Part shown: positions 52,485-60,661 of the stretch, piece after piece
Layout of the letters: every line of letters starts with the position of its first letter
How positions within the stretch are numbered: position 1 is the first letter of the stretch
Origin: Candidatus Rifleibacteriota bacterium
GTDB lineage: Bacteria > Riflebacteria > Ozemobacteria > Ozemobacterales > Ozemobacteraceae
Direction: 5' to 3'
Length of the DNA stretch: 64,000 bases
Assembly (NCBI GenBank): GCA_022704885.1
Contig: JAKJFO010000001.1
Span: 5,167-69,166 of the forward strand
The notes under the pieces: model-generated
The model's input: the letters and a program-made list of their open reading frames with translations, nothing else
Told to the model about the DNA's origin: nothing
Databases searched by the model: none
Program-made: the position numbers and the translations under genes

Positions 52485-53366
52485 TCAGTCGGCGAGCGAC
52501 GTTGGCTTCCAGACGACGTTACCGATTTCTGAGATATCGTAACCAGGCAGATTCTGAAGATGTCCGGGCAGACAGGTCTGGTCGAAAAAGTCGATAAAGT
52601 TGCGCACGATACGGCTTTCCCACTGATCGGCGGGCACGATCAGGTTGAATGGCTCTTCAAAAACCGGTATGAATTTGAGCTTGAGCATTTCTGAAACGTT
52701 CTGAATGCCAAATGAGGCGTCGGCCTCGCCTGACAGAACTTTCATCGCGGCGCCAATATGCGATTGTGCGTCAGGTGGCATGTTTGCATCGCTTCTTATA
52801 TTGATGCCAAGCTCTTTGAACAGCTGGTCGACAAGAATGCGGGTGCCAGATCCATGATTGCGGTTGGCAAAGCGCAGTTTCCTGCTGAAAATATCTTTGA
52901 ATGTTTTTATCGCGTGCGGATTGTCGGGCGGCAGATAGATGCCCTGACAACGTTTGAACAGCCGCATCACTACATAGTTTTCGCGGTCAAGATAACGATC
53001 GAGAAACGACAGCGAATAATTGCCATCCTGATCGGCGATGTGTACGCAGCTCATGGTGGCCCGGCCGCTTTTGAGAACTTTAATGCCATTAACGCTGCCA
53101 ACCATCGCGCAAAACACAGTATTCTCATGGTCGCGGTTGTAATGATCGACTATTTCTCTGAGTAACAGATCATCACTGCCAGAAATCAGAATATTTTTTT
53201 CAAGCTCGGTATTCTGGTGAATCCAGCGGTCGATGATCTCCTGAGCAAACAAAATCTTGCCGCCAAGACGCGTATAGGGGATTTCACCGTCTTTAACCAG
53301 CTGGTAAATCTTCTTTTCGTTGATATTGAGATAAGCAGAAACCTCTTTAGTAGACAGAATACGCAT
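52485..53366 (-). CDS. One-component regulator: excisionase-type HTH plus PBP-like ligand domain
   Basis: The 293-residue protein begins with an excisionase/MerR-like helix-turn-helix (STKEVSAYLNINEKKIYQLV, then GEIPYTRLGGKILF) and continues into a periplasmic-binding-protein-like domain (about 75-290) with RFANRNHGSGTRILVDQLF, of the type found in molybdate-responsive and similar regulators. It is likely to sense a small anion or molybdopterin-related ligand and to control nearby genes. ATG 53366 has GGGGAG five bases upstream; an upstream in-frame start at 53417 adds an unrelated 17-residue segment. The neighbourhood suggests a molybdate/tungstate role, as an inference. Confidence 0.82.
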   Translation of the reverse strand: MRILSTKEVSAYLNINEKKIYQLVKDGEIPYTRLGGKILFAQEIIDRWIHQNTELEKNILISGSDDLLLREIVDHYNRDHENTVFCAMVGSVNGIKVLKSGRATMSCVHIADQDGNYSLSFLDRYLDRENYVVMRLFKRCQGIYLPPDNPHAIKTFKDIFSRKLRFANRNHGSGTRILVDQLFKELGINIRSDANMPPDAQSHIGAAMKVLSGEADASFGIQNVSEMLKLKFIPVFEEPFNLIVPADQWESRIVRNFIDFFDQTCLPGHLQNLPGYDISEIGNVVWKPTSLAD

Positions 53367-53812
53367 CAGACTCCCCCTCGCGTGAGATTCGCAGTTATTA
53401 TACCTCATGCCCTGCAAAGGTTCAGCAATTTTCAGCCGAAAGGCAAAACCCGCTGATTATTCGGGTCTGTCAACATTGAATCTGGTGTTATTCGTCATTG
53501 CGAGGAGGGCTTCAGCCCGACGCGGCAATCTTACAGTCAGAGAGATTAGCTCAGAGCTGGCTTATGCCTTCGGCATACCGCTTCGTCGCTACGCTCCTCG
53601 CAATGACGATTTTTAAACATACATTCAACTTTGACAAAGCTCTACACTGCGTTTTGCAGGACACAGAACAGTCACAGAATGTCAAATAAAGAGGAGATGC
53701 TTCAATATCATGATCTCTGTCGATTCTGTTGTTTGACAGCATGGTTATCAGAGGTTAGTATTAGTTAGAATATATGTCCGATTGTAAATATTTTGCAGAT
53801 TCTGGAGCAAAA
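53367..53812. other. Intergenic stretch with a MITE-like element
   Basis: No gene is supported. The main content is the inverted-repeat element at 53493-53608. The small frames across it are translations of that repeat. A hint of AT-rich promoter sequence before 53813 cannot be assigned. Confidence 0.6.
53493..53608. repeat. MITE-like element with 14-bp terminal inverted repeats
   Basis: CGTCATTGCGAGGA (53493-53506) is the perfect inverse of TCCTCGCAATGACG (53595-53608). The 116-bp element has no coding capacity and further internal symmetry (GCTTCAGCCCGA, TGCCTTCGGCAT). A half-copy of the same motif (GCGAGCGAAGCGAAGCAAT on the minus strand) is at 57931-57950. Sequences of this CGTCATTGCGAGG type occur in many phyla, from memory. 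Confidence 0.75.
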
Positions 53813-54295
53813 ATGCGAAAACACCGCGGATACTGGCCAACGCGCGCCGTAATATTTTTAATGATGTTACTTCTGCTGGGCAGTGCTGTACATTGTCCGG
53901 CCCAGCCGGTAGAAAAGCAGAAGGAACGGGTGGAAGCGGCGTCGCAGTGTGCCATCGCAGTTTTTCGAAGTGGCGAGCAGATTGCGACGGCCGGAGCTGA
54001 GCTGCTTACCGGTCTCGAATCTGTCGATCTGACGCTGCCCGGTGTCGAAAAGCCCCAGAGTGGACCCCGCCTGATCGATTTGCTGACAGCGCTCAAAATC
54101 AGTGATTATCAGAAAATAACGGTACATGGGTATGCCAAGGGCAGAATAGCTACAGCAGAATACACGATCACCAGAGACAATATGCATGAACGCATCATTC
54201 TCAGCTACTCGCGACGCGGCACCGCCAAGCTGGTCGTGCCCGAGCTGGCTTTTGACGACTGGATCGTAGATGTCAGCAAGCTGGAGATCGAATGA
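53813..54295 (+). CDS. Exported protein of unknown function, first gene of a TiaS-like/membrane operon
   Basis: The 160-residue protein has a basic N-terminus and signal peptide (about 1-32) and a soluble domain (about 45-160) with LPGVEKPQSGPRLIDLLTALKI and YEITRDN-like strands. The segment PRLIDLLTALKISDYQKITVHGY has a faint resemblance to molybdopterin-binding sulfite-oxidase-type domains, but I cannot identify it. GGAG precedes ATG 53813; ATG 53774 is an upstream alternative. It overlaps the next gene by 4 bp (ATGA), so the three genes to 55633 form an operon. Confidence 0.7.
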   Translation: MRKHRGYWPTRAVIFLMMLLLLGSAVHCPAQPVEKQKERVEAASQCAIAVFRSGEQIATAGAELLTGLESVDLTLPGVEKPQSGPRLIDLLTALKISDYQKITVHGYAKGRIATAEYTITRDNMHERIILSYSRRGTAKLVVPELAFDDWIVDVSKLEIE

Positions 54296-55047
54296 AACGC
54301 TTTGTTTACATAGGAATCGACGACACCGACAACCTCGAAAGCGTGGGCACCGGCCGGGTTGCCCGTGGGCTTGGCGCCCGCATCGAAGAACTGAAGCTAG
54401 GGCATTCACTCGGTGTCAGTCGGCACCAGCTGCTGGTTCACCCCGAGATTCGTTATACATCGCATAACAGCAGCAAGGGTCTCGCCATAGAAAGTGATGT
54501 TGAACTCTCTGAGTTCTTCGAACCCTGCATCGAACACATGAAAAGCTGCTGGCAGGAAGGCTCCGACCCGGGCCTGTGCATCTGCGAAGAGGCTCAGATC
54601 AGTGAAGAAATTAACCGTTTTGGCTGGCGCGCCGAAAAAGAACTGCTCAGTAAAAGCGAAGCATATGCGCTTGCCGGAAAACACGGAATTTTTTTAAAAG
54701 AACTCGGCGGAGACGGCGGCGGCGTTATCGGCGCACTGTCGGCCGTAGGCCTGCGTTCGACCGGCAACAATGGTCGACTCGTAGAAGTGTCCGGCATCAG
54801 AGAGCTCAAGGGTATTCTTACTGTTGCCGAGATTCTTGCCAGATCAGGCATCGTTGCGGTTCAGGACGAAAACGGCAATCTGCTTGCCGGCGACGAAATA
54901 ATTGACAGTCTCGACTGGATCAGACCGACTCTCATCGACTGGCAGGCGATTCTGCGAGTGACAAGATTGGTGGATGACAGCGGCAAAGAGAGATGGGTTC
55001 CGGCCGAAAGAGCACACAAAATGACAGGAGAACGAAAAAATGACTGA
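54292..55047 (+). CDS. TiaS-like protein (GIDDTD motif), bacterial branch of unknown role
   Basis: The 251-residue protein begins RFVYIGIDDTDNLES.GTGR, the motif of the TiaS family, archaeal tRNA-Ile2 agmatidine synthases. It continues with a ferredoxin-like fold (SRHQLLVHPEIRYTSHNSS) and a Gly-rich GGDGGGVIGALSAVGLRSTG. The full-length TiaS OB-fold and zinc ribbon are absent, so tRNA modification is not assumed. Bacterial relatives are of unknown function. It overlaps the flanking genes by 4 and 8 bp and sits upstream of a TonB receptor. Confidence 0.8.
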   Translation: MKRFVYIGIDDTDNLESVGTGRVARGLGARIEELKLGHSLGVSRHQLLVHPEIRYTSHNSSKGLAIESDVELSEFFEPCIEHMKSCWQEGSDPGLCICEEAQISEEINRFGWRAEKELLSKSEAYALAGKHGIFLKELGGDGGGVIGALSAVGLRSTGNNGRLVEVSGIRELKGILTVAEILARSGIVAVQDENGNLLAGDEIIDSLDWIRPTLIDWQAILRVTRLVDDSGKERWVPAERAHKMTGERKND

Positions 55048-55633
55048 CAAATGTATGACCGTTCATCAGCATGAAACCGCGATTGAACTGGGCGGGCAAA
55101 CTTCGCCCAATCTGCTGCTGCAGATTCTGGGTGTTGTTATTTTTGGTGCTCTGGTTGCAGCAGGCAAAAAAGCGACGATGGATCTCGGAATTTCAGGACA
55201 TAGCGCGTTGCTATGGCTCAGTGTAATGGTTGCTGGCCGTGCTTTGATTCAGCGCGAAGGAGTTGGCTTTGCGCTCGGCGTATCGACGGCTCTCTGGGGC
55301 ATACCTGCCGGCTTCAATCATTCTCTGCTCCATAATATCGGGCTTTACGGCAGCACCGGCATAGTTCTCGATCTTGCCGCGCGCAGTTCACTGCTTGATC
55401 TGAGACGCCCGCTCGGAGCTATGATCGCCGGTGCTCTCGCGCATATGGTTAAATTTGTCTTCATCATCGGAAAAGCCTCGGTGAGCGCTACCGCCAAGCG
55501 CTTCGTGCTTGCCGGCATCGCTCAGTCTGCAATCCTGCATCTTATTTTCGGAATCAGCGCCGGCCTGATCGGTTACGGCATCTGGCGCCTGCTCAAGCCG
55601 CGCCAGCACAGACCCGAGAACATTTCCGGCTGA
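55040..55633 (+). CDS. Integral membrane protein, possibly transporter S-component-like
   Basis: The 197-residue protein has five to six hydrophobic helices with few charged residues, and loops such as ALWGIPAGFNHSLLHN and GALAHMVKFVFI. Its size and topology resemble the substrate-binding S components of energy-coupling factor transporters, but no signature is decisive. It is the last gene before a terminator, and overlaps the TiaS-like gene by 8 bp. A transport role is inferred from this and from the TonB receptor next to it. Confidence 0.6.
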   Translation: MTDKCMTVHQHETAIELGGQTSPNLLLQILGVVIFGALVAAGKKATMDLGISGHSALLWLSVMVAGRALIQREGVGFALGVSTALWGIPAGFNHSLLHNIGLYGSTGIVLDLAARSSLLDLRRPLGAMIAGALAHMVKFVFIIGKASVSATAKRFVLAGIAQSAILHLIFGISAGLIGYGIWRLLKPRQHRPENISG

Positions 55634-55662
55634 TCTCAGCCGCTAAAGCCATTTTATTGTCG

Positions 55663-55690
55663 CCCCGGCGGTCTTGCCGGGGTTTTTATT
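55663..55690 (+). terminator. Rho-independent terminator of the 53813-55633 operon
   Basis: CCCCGGC (55663-55669) pairs with GCCGGGG (55676-55682) across GGTCTT, followed by TTTTTATTT. Confidence 0.92.
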
Positions 55691-55720
55691 TATTGTAATT
55701 ACCAGGTATTTATTGTAATT
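55687..55720. promoter_or_regulatory. Tandem 14-bp direct repeats before the TonB receptor gene
   Basis: TATTTATTGTAATT occurs at 55687-55700 and 55707-55720, a 20-bp period. The second copy is 41 bp before the receptor ATG. A direct-repeat arrangement this close to the start suggests a regulator-binding site; the regulator is not identified. Confidence 0.6.
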
Positions 55721-55760
55721 TTTTGTTTCAATTGAAGATTCTAATTCTTTGGAGAAACAA

Positions 55761-57761
55761 ATGAGTTATCGACACGCCCTGACAATACTATTTTGCCTGC
55801 TGCTGGCAGCTGCAACTGCCTCGGCCGCCGAGTCTTCTTATGCCGGCGTCTTCAAGCTCGAAGAAATCGTCGTCGAAGACAGCCGACCCGAAATAGAAAG
55901 TTCGAGTCGCCTGCGCGTCATCAGCGAAGAAGAGCTGAACCAGCGTGGCGTCAGAACTCTCGATGAGGCTCTTGAACTGTTGCCGGGCATCAATGTCAGA
56001 GTCGGCAACGGCGGTTCTCCGCGTCTCGACATTCGCGGTTATCGCTCGCGCCATGTCACCCTTCTGCTCGATGGTGTTCCACTGAACTCGACCTATGATG
56101 GCCAGCTTGATCCGCGATTGATTCCGGTCGAAATCATCAAAAAAATCAAGGTTTCATATGGAACAAGTTCGTCTGTGTACGGGTCAGGAGCCCTCGGCGG
56201 AGTAATCAACATCATTACCAGAAGAGGCGAAGAGCAGAAAGATCGGTTGTTTCTGCAGACCGAAGCCGGCACCCGGATTCAGCAGTATGGTCTGATGCGC
56301 GCCACCGGACAGGAAGGTGATTTTGATTATTTTTTGAGCTTGAGCAATGAGTTGCGCAACGGCTACGAGATGTCTGACGATTTCAGGCCAACTAACACCG
56401 AAGACGGTGGCAGAAGAGAAAACAGTGACCTGCGCCGAACTTCGCTTCTGCTCAAAGTCGGTCTGACTCCTTCCGACCGCTGGACGTACGGTGTCACTCT
56501 CGGTCAGAGCAAAGTCGAATATGGTTTGCCGCACTCAACGATCAACGACAACACCGACCCGTTCGCCAATCGCGCGAGATTCGAGAGGGTAGATCTGTCG
56601 CTGACCGACCTGGCCCAGGTTACCGCTGCCTATGACGCGCCAGGCCCTTGGGAATTCAAGCTCTGGCACTACTATAACCATGGTGAAGAAGAAACCAACG
56701 GCTACGACGATGCCACTTATTCCGGCATGTCAGACTTCACGGTTAAAAACACCTTTCATCAGATTTCCAAAACGAAGATCACTGGCCAGAACCTGCAGGC
56801 AATCTGCACGACCAGCGACCACTCATCGCTGATACTGAGTCTCAAATCTGAGCGCAGCGACTGGGATGCCTACGGCCGCATCAGAGACGTTGTCGTAAAA
56901 GACGGCAACTATGGAATCAGGGCTTTTAACAACAGCCATTACCTGAAAAACCGTGCTGTTGCAATTGAATACAATCATTCTCTCAGCAACCGTGTCGAAA
57001 TAACTGCCGGCGGCAGTCTGAACTGGCAGAAACGTGCTGACCGCGATGACCAGCAGGGTAATGAGTTCAACTTCGGTATCTCAAAAGAATTTGGCCACAA
57101 AACCACTGCTCATCTTGCCGTCGCCCGCAAAATCAGGTTCCCGGCGATTCAGCAGCTTTACGATGCAGTCAGCGGCGATCCCAACCTCGACCTCGAAAAG
57201 GCCAGAAATTACGAAGCCGGCCTGACTCACAACTTTAACGATAAGACCTCAGGCGGGCTGACCTTCTTTCACAGCACTGTCGAGAATTACATCGAAAAGC
57301 TCGACCCAAGCCCTCTCTACCAGAACATTCAGGAATATATCTTTAAAGGTATCGAGTTTTCGGCGAAACACCAGTGTAAAAAACCGCTGCTGCTGAAAAC
57401 AGCGTTGACTCTTATGGACAGCGAAGAAGTTGACTCGACTGTTGGCCGCGATGAGTTACAGTATCGACCGAAAACCAAGTTCTCGTTTTCAGGAACCTAT
57501 AGCGCGAAAAACGGACTCGAGGCCTACTGCGAGTTTCTGCACATCGATGGGCAGAACTTTTATTCGAAGAAAGCGCCTTATCAGAAAGCGACTCTCAACG
57601 AAATCAACCTGACCAACATCAGGCTGTCAAAGCCGATCAGAAAAGATTCTCTGCATGTTTATATGGGCATCGACAATCTTTTCGACCGCAATTACGAAAC
57701 CTCTTACGCCGTGCCGGCGCCTGGCCGTTTTTGCTATCTCGGTCTGCAGGCACATCTGTAA
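55761..57761 (+). CDS. TonB-dependent outer-membrane receptor
   Basis: The 666-residue receptor has a signal peptide (about 1-23, ending ASAAE), a plug domain (TLDEALELLPGINVRVG, PRLDIRGYRSRHVTLLLDGVP, YGSGALGGVINIITRRG), and a 22-strand barrel ending with GRFCYLGLQAHL. A candidate TonB box lies in FKLEEIVVED. It resembles receptors for metal complexes or cobalamin-like ligands; the ligand is unknown. GGAG at 55751-55754 supports ATG 55761. No TonB/ExbB/ExbD genes are in the window. Its neighbours (molybdenum-theme regulators, TiaS-like, membrane protein) suggest metal or cofactor uptake. Confidence 0.92.
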   Translation: MSYRHALTILFCLLLAAATASAAESSYAGVFKLEEIVVEDSRPEIESSSRLRVISEEELNQRGVRTLDEALELLPGINVRVGNGGSPRLDIRGYRSRHVTLLLDGVPLNSTYDGQLDPRLIPVEIIKKIKVSYGTSSSVYGSGALGGVINIITRRGEEQKDRLFLQTEAGTRIQQYGLMRATGQEGDFDYFLSLSNELRNGYEMSDDFRPTNTEDGGRRENSDLRRTSLLLKVGLTPSDRWTYGVTLGQSKVEYGLPHSTINDNTDPFANRARFERVDLSLTDLAQVTAAYDAPGPWEFKLWHYYNHGEEETNGYDDATYSGMSDFTVKNTFHQISKTKITGQNLQAICTTSDHSSLILSLKSERSDWDAYGRIRDVVVKDGNYGIRAFNNSHYLKNRAVAIEYNHSLSNRVEITAGGSLNWQKRADRDDQQGNEFNFGISKEFGHKTTAHLAVARKIRFPAIQQLYDAVSGDPNLDLEKARNYEAGLTHNFNDKTSGGLTFFHSTVENYIEKLDPSPLYQNIQEYIFKGIEFSAKHQCKKPLLLKTALTLMDSEEVDSTVGRDELQYRPKTKFSFSGTYSAKNGLEAYCEFLHIDGQNFYSKKAPYQKATLNEINLTNIRLSKPIRKDSLHVYMGIDNLFDRNYETSYAVPAPGRFCYLGLQAHL

Positions 57762-57787
57762 CATCACAGGTTACAGTCAGAAAAGAA

Positions 57788-57816
57788 ACCGCTGATTACG
57801 CCGATTGACGCAGATT
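57788..57816. repeat. GATTAC-type dispersed repeat copy
   Basis: CCGCTGATTACGCCGATTGA with GCAGATT following is a diverged relative of the copy at 52408-52440, and both are preceded by similar AGA-AG-rich sequence. Confidence 0.5.
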
Positions 57817-57830
57817 GTATATGGTCTTTC

Positions 57831-57862
57831 ACGCAGGGGTTCAACATGTTGAACCCCTGCGT
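57831..57862. repeat. Perfect 32-bp palindrome
   Basis: ACGCAGGGGTTCAACA (57831-57846) is followed immediately by its exact reverse complement TGTTGAACCCCTGCGT (57847-57862). There is no T-run, so simple terminator function is doubtful. It lies 70 bp after the TonB receptor gene and could still stabilise or end that transcript. Confidence 0.8.
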
Positions 57863-57928
57863 TGCGTTTAGCCGAACACCGCAGTAGTGGTCTGTCAGCG
57901 CCAGCCCCGACGAATCCCATGGACAAAA

Positions 57929-57956
57929 AGATTGCTTCGCTTCGCTCGCAATGACC
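57929..57956. repeat. Half copy of the CGTCATTGCGAG repeat
   Basis: ATTGCTTCGCTTCGCTCGCA and ATGACC form one end of the same repeat type as 53493-53608. Small frames reading through it encode VIASEAKQS-like peptides, a common artefact of this repeat. Confidence 0.7.
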
Positions 57957-58044
57957 ATTTTTCACCATGCGATTCAGCTTTGGCAAAGCAGTAGTTTGGC
58001 GCGTAGCTGCAGGCTCTCATCGAATGAGAAATGTTTAGACATAG

Positions 58045-58076
58045 AAAAATCCCCCGGGCAGGAGCTGCCCGGGGGA
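58045..58076 (-). terminator. Terminator of the lipoprotein gene
   Basis: TCCCCCGGGCA (58050-58060) and TGCCCGGGGGA (58066-58076) form an 11-bp stem with a 5-nt loop. On the minus strand a T5 tract follows (A5 at 58045-58049 on the plus strand). Confidence 0.92.
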
Positions 58077-58119
58077 CTCACAGGTTTCCAGCATGGCCCG
58101 ACCATGCCGGAAGGTTCGC

Positions 58120-59772
58120 TTATTTTTTTACGCCGAAATAGAAGTTGCGAGCGCTGCCAGCACCTTTTTCGACAATGCAGTAGAGTTCGCCGGTCGGATC
58201 GACTCCGGCACGGGCATCGACGCCGGTCAGAGTTATGGCGCCTTTGCTGATGGTGAATTCGAGTGTTTTGAGCGCATCTGCTTCGGCTTTTTCGGTCTTT
58301 GCGTCACTCTGAGCGTAAGAATTGCCGGCAACAGCCACCTGTGTGCCATTTGAATATGAAGCATAGGTGCTGTTTTCGGCACTGCTCTTCACAGCGGCTT
58401 CAACAAAGTTGCCGCTCCAGGTTGAATCAGAATTCTGCTTGACGCCAACTGCGAAAACGCAGCGACCACCGGCCTGATAGCTGACAAAGGCAAACAGGTT
58501 TCCATCAGGGTCGACCTGAGCATACTCGGTTTTCGAGCTTGAGAAGGTGATCCGGCCGCCTCCGGCCACAGAATAGGTTCCGGCGGTAAAAGCGCTTGCG
58601 AGCGAGTCTGGATTGTAAGACGACTTGACGGTAAATGCGCCTTCGCCGTCGAAGCTGAGTGAATACGCCTGAACTCCCGGTGTCGCCGGTTTGAAAGAGG
58701 CGTCGACGGCGTCAGAATATTCAAACACGTTGTAGGTGCCTTTGAGTGTGGCGTTGGTAGCGGCGGTTGGTTGCTTGATAAACAGGCCAATATAAGGGGT
58801 TTTATTGAAAACATGAACCATGGCGACATTGCCTGAAGTAGCAACTGAGCCGCGATTTTTGGTGACAGTCGAGAAGGTCAGTTCGCCGCTGCTCTCGGTT
58901 ACGGTGTAGGTTGCATCAACCAGTGATGCGTCGGATTTTACCTTAACGGTTTCGCTGACATCGCTGTTTTTCAGATCGCTGTTGTAGACTACGGAGACGT
59001 CGCTGACGCCAACCCAGCGGATAGAACCGAGAGCGTTAACGAAAAACGCCCGGTAGTTGCCGGAAAAGCGTGTTTGCGAAACTTCAATGATTTTGATAGC
59101 GGCGACAGCGGTGTCTATCGCGCCTTTCAGCGCAGCTGCTGTTATATCAAGACTCACAGTGTTGCCGATCTTTTCAGCGGCAATGATCTGTTTCTGAATT
59201 TCAGTTTTTACGGCGCTCAGATCAACCGACATTTCATCGATGGTTTTGCTGGTGTTTTGCGACCAGGCCTCGTATACCAGAGCTTTAGCCGTTGAATCAT
59301 AGTTTATCTCAACATTTTTGATGTCAGAGTCATTGGTCTGACCGGCAACTACAGTAGCATGACCAATGCGCTTCATGATAGCCGGAGCATCGGCAGCGGC
59401 GCCTTTGGCAACAATCTCGACAGTAACCCGGTGGGTTCCGGGAGATACAGAAGTGACGGCAGTCTCTGCCAGAGTGAGCGTATTGCTGTCAGCAGACAGA
59501 TCAAGATTAAAATAGACTGGGGCGCCGTCATCGATTTTAACGCGAGCCTGAAAACCTTCGCTGATAGCAGTCCTGAGCGCCGCTTTTTCGCTGCTGCGCA
59601 GAGCCTCGACAAAGTCAGCCTTGTTGCCGGAATCGGCGAAGGCAGAAACCAGAATTTCGCCGGTCAGAACGGGAGAGTAGCCGGTATCGTTGTCGCTTCC
59701 GCCCATACAACCCGCCAGAAAAGCGACAGAACAAACAATTAGAGCTGCAATCAAACGACTGAAAACTTTCAC
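58120..59772 (-). CDS. Large secreted lipoprotein of unknown function
   Basis: The 550-residue protein has a lipoprotein signal peptide with lipobox LAGC (Cys22), followed by a Gly/Ser/Asp tether. The mature part is a series of beta-rich segments with repeated Thr/Ser/Val patterns, for example GTYNVFEYSDAV, AYSLSFDGEGAFTV and FAFVSYQAGGRCVFAVGV, and ends in LYCIVEKGAGSARNFYFGVKK. I see no named domain. The GTG start at 59772 has GGAGG at 59782-59778. A terminator follows the stop. It may be a cell-surface adhesin or sensor, as an impression only. Confidence 0.8.
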   Translation of the reverse strand: MKVFSRLIAALIVCSVAFLAGCMGGSDNDTGYSPVLTGEILVSAFADSGNKADFVEALRSSEKAALRTAISEGFQARVKIDDGAPVYFNLDLSADSNTLTLAETAVTSVSPGTHRVTVEIVAKGAAADAPAIMKRIGHATVVAGQTNDSDIKNVEINYDSTAKALVYEAWSQNTSKTIDEMSVDLSAVKTEIQKQIIAAEKIGNTVSLDITAAALKGAIDTAVAAIKIIEVSQTRFSGNYRAFFVNALGSIRWVGVSDVSVVYNSDLKNSDVSETVKVKSDASLVDATYTVTESSGELTFSTVTKNRGSVATSGNVAMVHVFNKTPYIGLFIKQPTAATNATLKGTYNVFEYSDAVDASFKPATPGVQAYSLSFDGEGAFTVKSSYNPDSLASAFTAGTYSVAGGGRITFSSSKTEYAQVDPDGNLFAFVSYQAGGRCVFAVGVKQNSDSTWSGNFVEAAVKSSAENSTYASYSNGTQVAVAGNSYAQSDAKTEKAEADALKTLEFTISKGAITLTGVDARAGVDPTGELYCIVEKGAGSARNFYFGVKK

Positions 59773-59970
59773 AGAGACCTCCGAAAAATTATTTGCCGAA
59801 TTCTAACACGGCCCGTTCTGTTTTCTAAGCAAAATATAAGACAATAAACGATTATTTAAGATTTTTTGTTTGTTTTATGCTTGATTAAAATTGCAGTTTC
59901 AGTAATTCTCGGTGAGGCGTAAGACCTGCGACAATAGGGATTACGATGTTGGAGCATTGCTTTCTTGTTC

Positions 59971-60006
59971 GTCTTCCTGCCCGCTGCGAGGTCGCAGGAT
60001 CCAGAA
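59971..60006. repeat. REP-like hairpin, copy 2
   Basis: CTGCGA (59984-59989) pairs with TCGCAG (59992-59997), and the right end GTCGCAGGATCC (59991-60002) equals that of the copy at 383-394. It follows the stop of the gene ending at 60033. Confidence 0.6.
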
Positions 60007-60032
60007 AATCGCGCGATAACTGATCCGGTTGC

Positions 60033-60533
60033 TTAAAGGCTGCCGATACCGATCACTTTTGGGGTTTTGATGGTCGGGTGGTTTTCGGGAACCATGATAG
60101 TAATCGGGGCTGGCAGGCCTGCGCCGCCTTTTTTCTTGGCGATCCAGATTTTGTACATCCAGCCGGCAATCGCGCTGTCGCCGTAACCATCGCCATTGCT
60201 GTAGCGTTTGTTTACGCGGGTTATCTCGAGCGGCATGGCATAGAATTTGAAGTTGTCATAGTCTTTTTTGAGCGAAAACCTTGGCAGGTCGATGTCAAGA
60301 GCTGTTCCGGCCGGGTTTACCAGGCTGCCGCCGGCAATTGCGAAAAACGCCTCGGCGCATTTTTCAAGGGTTTCCGAGCTCAATATCCTGACATACTCGT
60401 TGAGCACTTCAAGCACTTCCGCGGGCAACTGGCTGACAGGTATGTCATCCTTTTTACTCTGCGCCGCCGCTTCAAAAGCGCTCAGGCCAGATACCAGCAG
60501 AAAAAACAGAACTACCGACAATAACTTTTTCAT
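60033..60533 (-). CDS. Small secreted protein of unknown function
   Basis: The 166-residue protein has a signal peptide (about 1-25, ending FEAAAQ) and a mature domain of about 140 residues with NEYVRILSSETLEKCAEAFFA and VPENHPTIKTPKVIGIGSL. No family is recognised. GGAGG at 60542-60538 decides ATG 60533; an upstream start at 60557 adds a polar segment. It is monocistronic. Confidence 0.72.
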   Translation of the reverse strand: MKKLLSVVLFFLLVSGLSAFEAAAQSKKDDIPVSQLPAEVLEVLNEYVRILSSETLEKCAEAFFAIAGGSLVNPAGTALDIDLPRFSLKKDYDNFKFYAMPLEITRVNKRYSNGDGYGDSAIAGWMYKIWIAKKKGGAGLPAPITIMVPENHPTIKTPKVIGIGSL

Positions 60534-60661
60534 TTTCCCTCCCATGCATATTCTCATGAGCCTTTTCGGCTCATTACAACTTTGTGTAGAAGCAATTTCT
60601 CATGAAATAATAACACACACGGCCATGAGATCAAAGGATATGAAATCACTGATCAGAGCGC

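Noticed and set aside
53546..53559. TAGCTCAGAGCTGG, resembling a tRNA D-arm
   Set aside because: No acceptor stem, anticodon arm or T-arm can be built around it, and it lies inside the MITE-like repeat.
57764..57986. Small minus-strand frames with VIASEAKQS
   Set aside because: This peptide is a known artefact of translating the CGTCATTGCGAG-type repeat.
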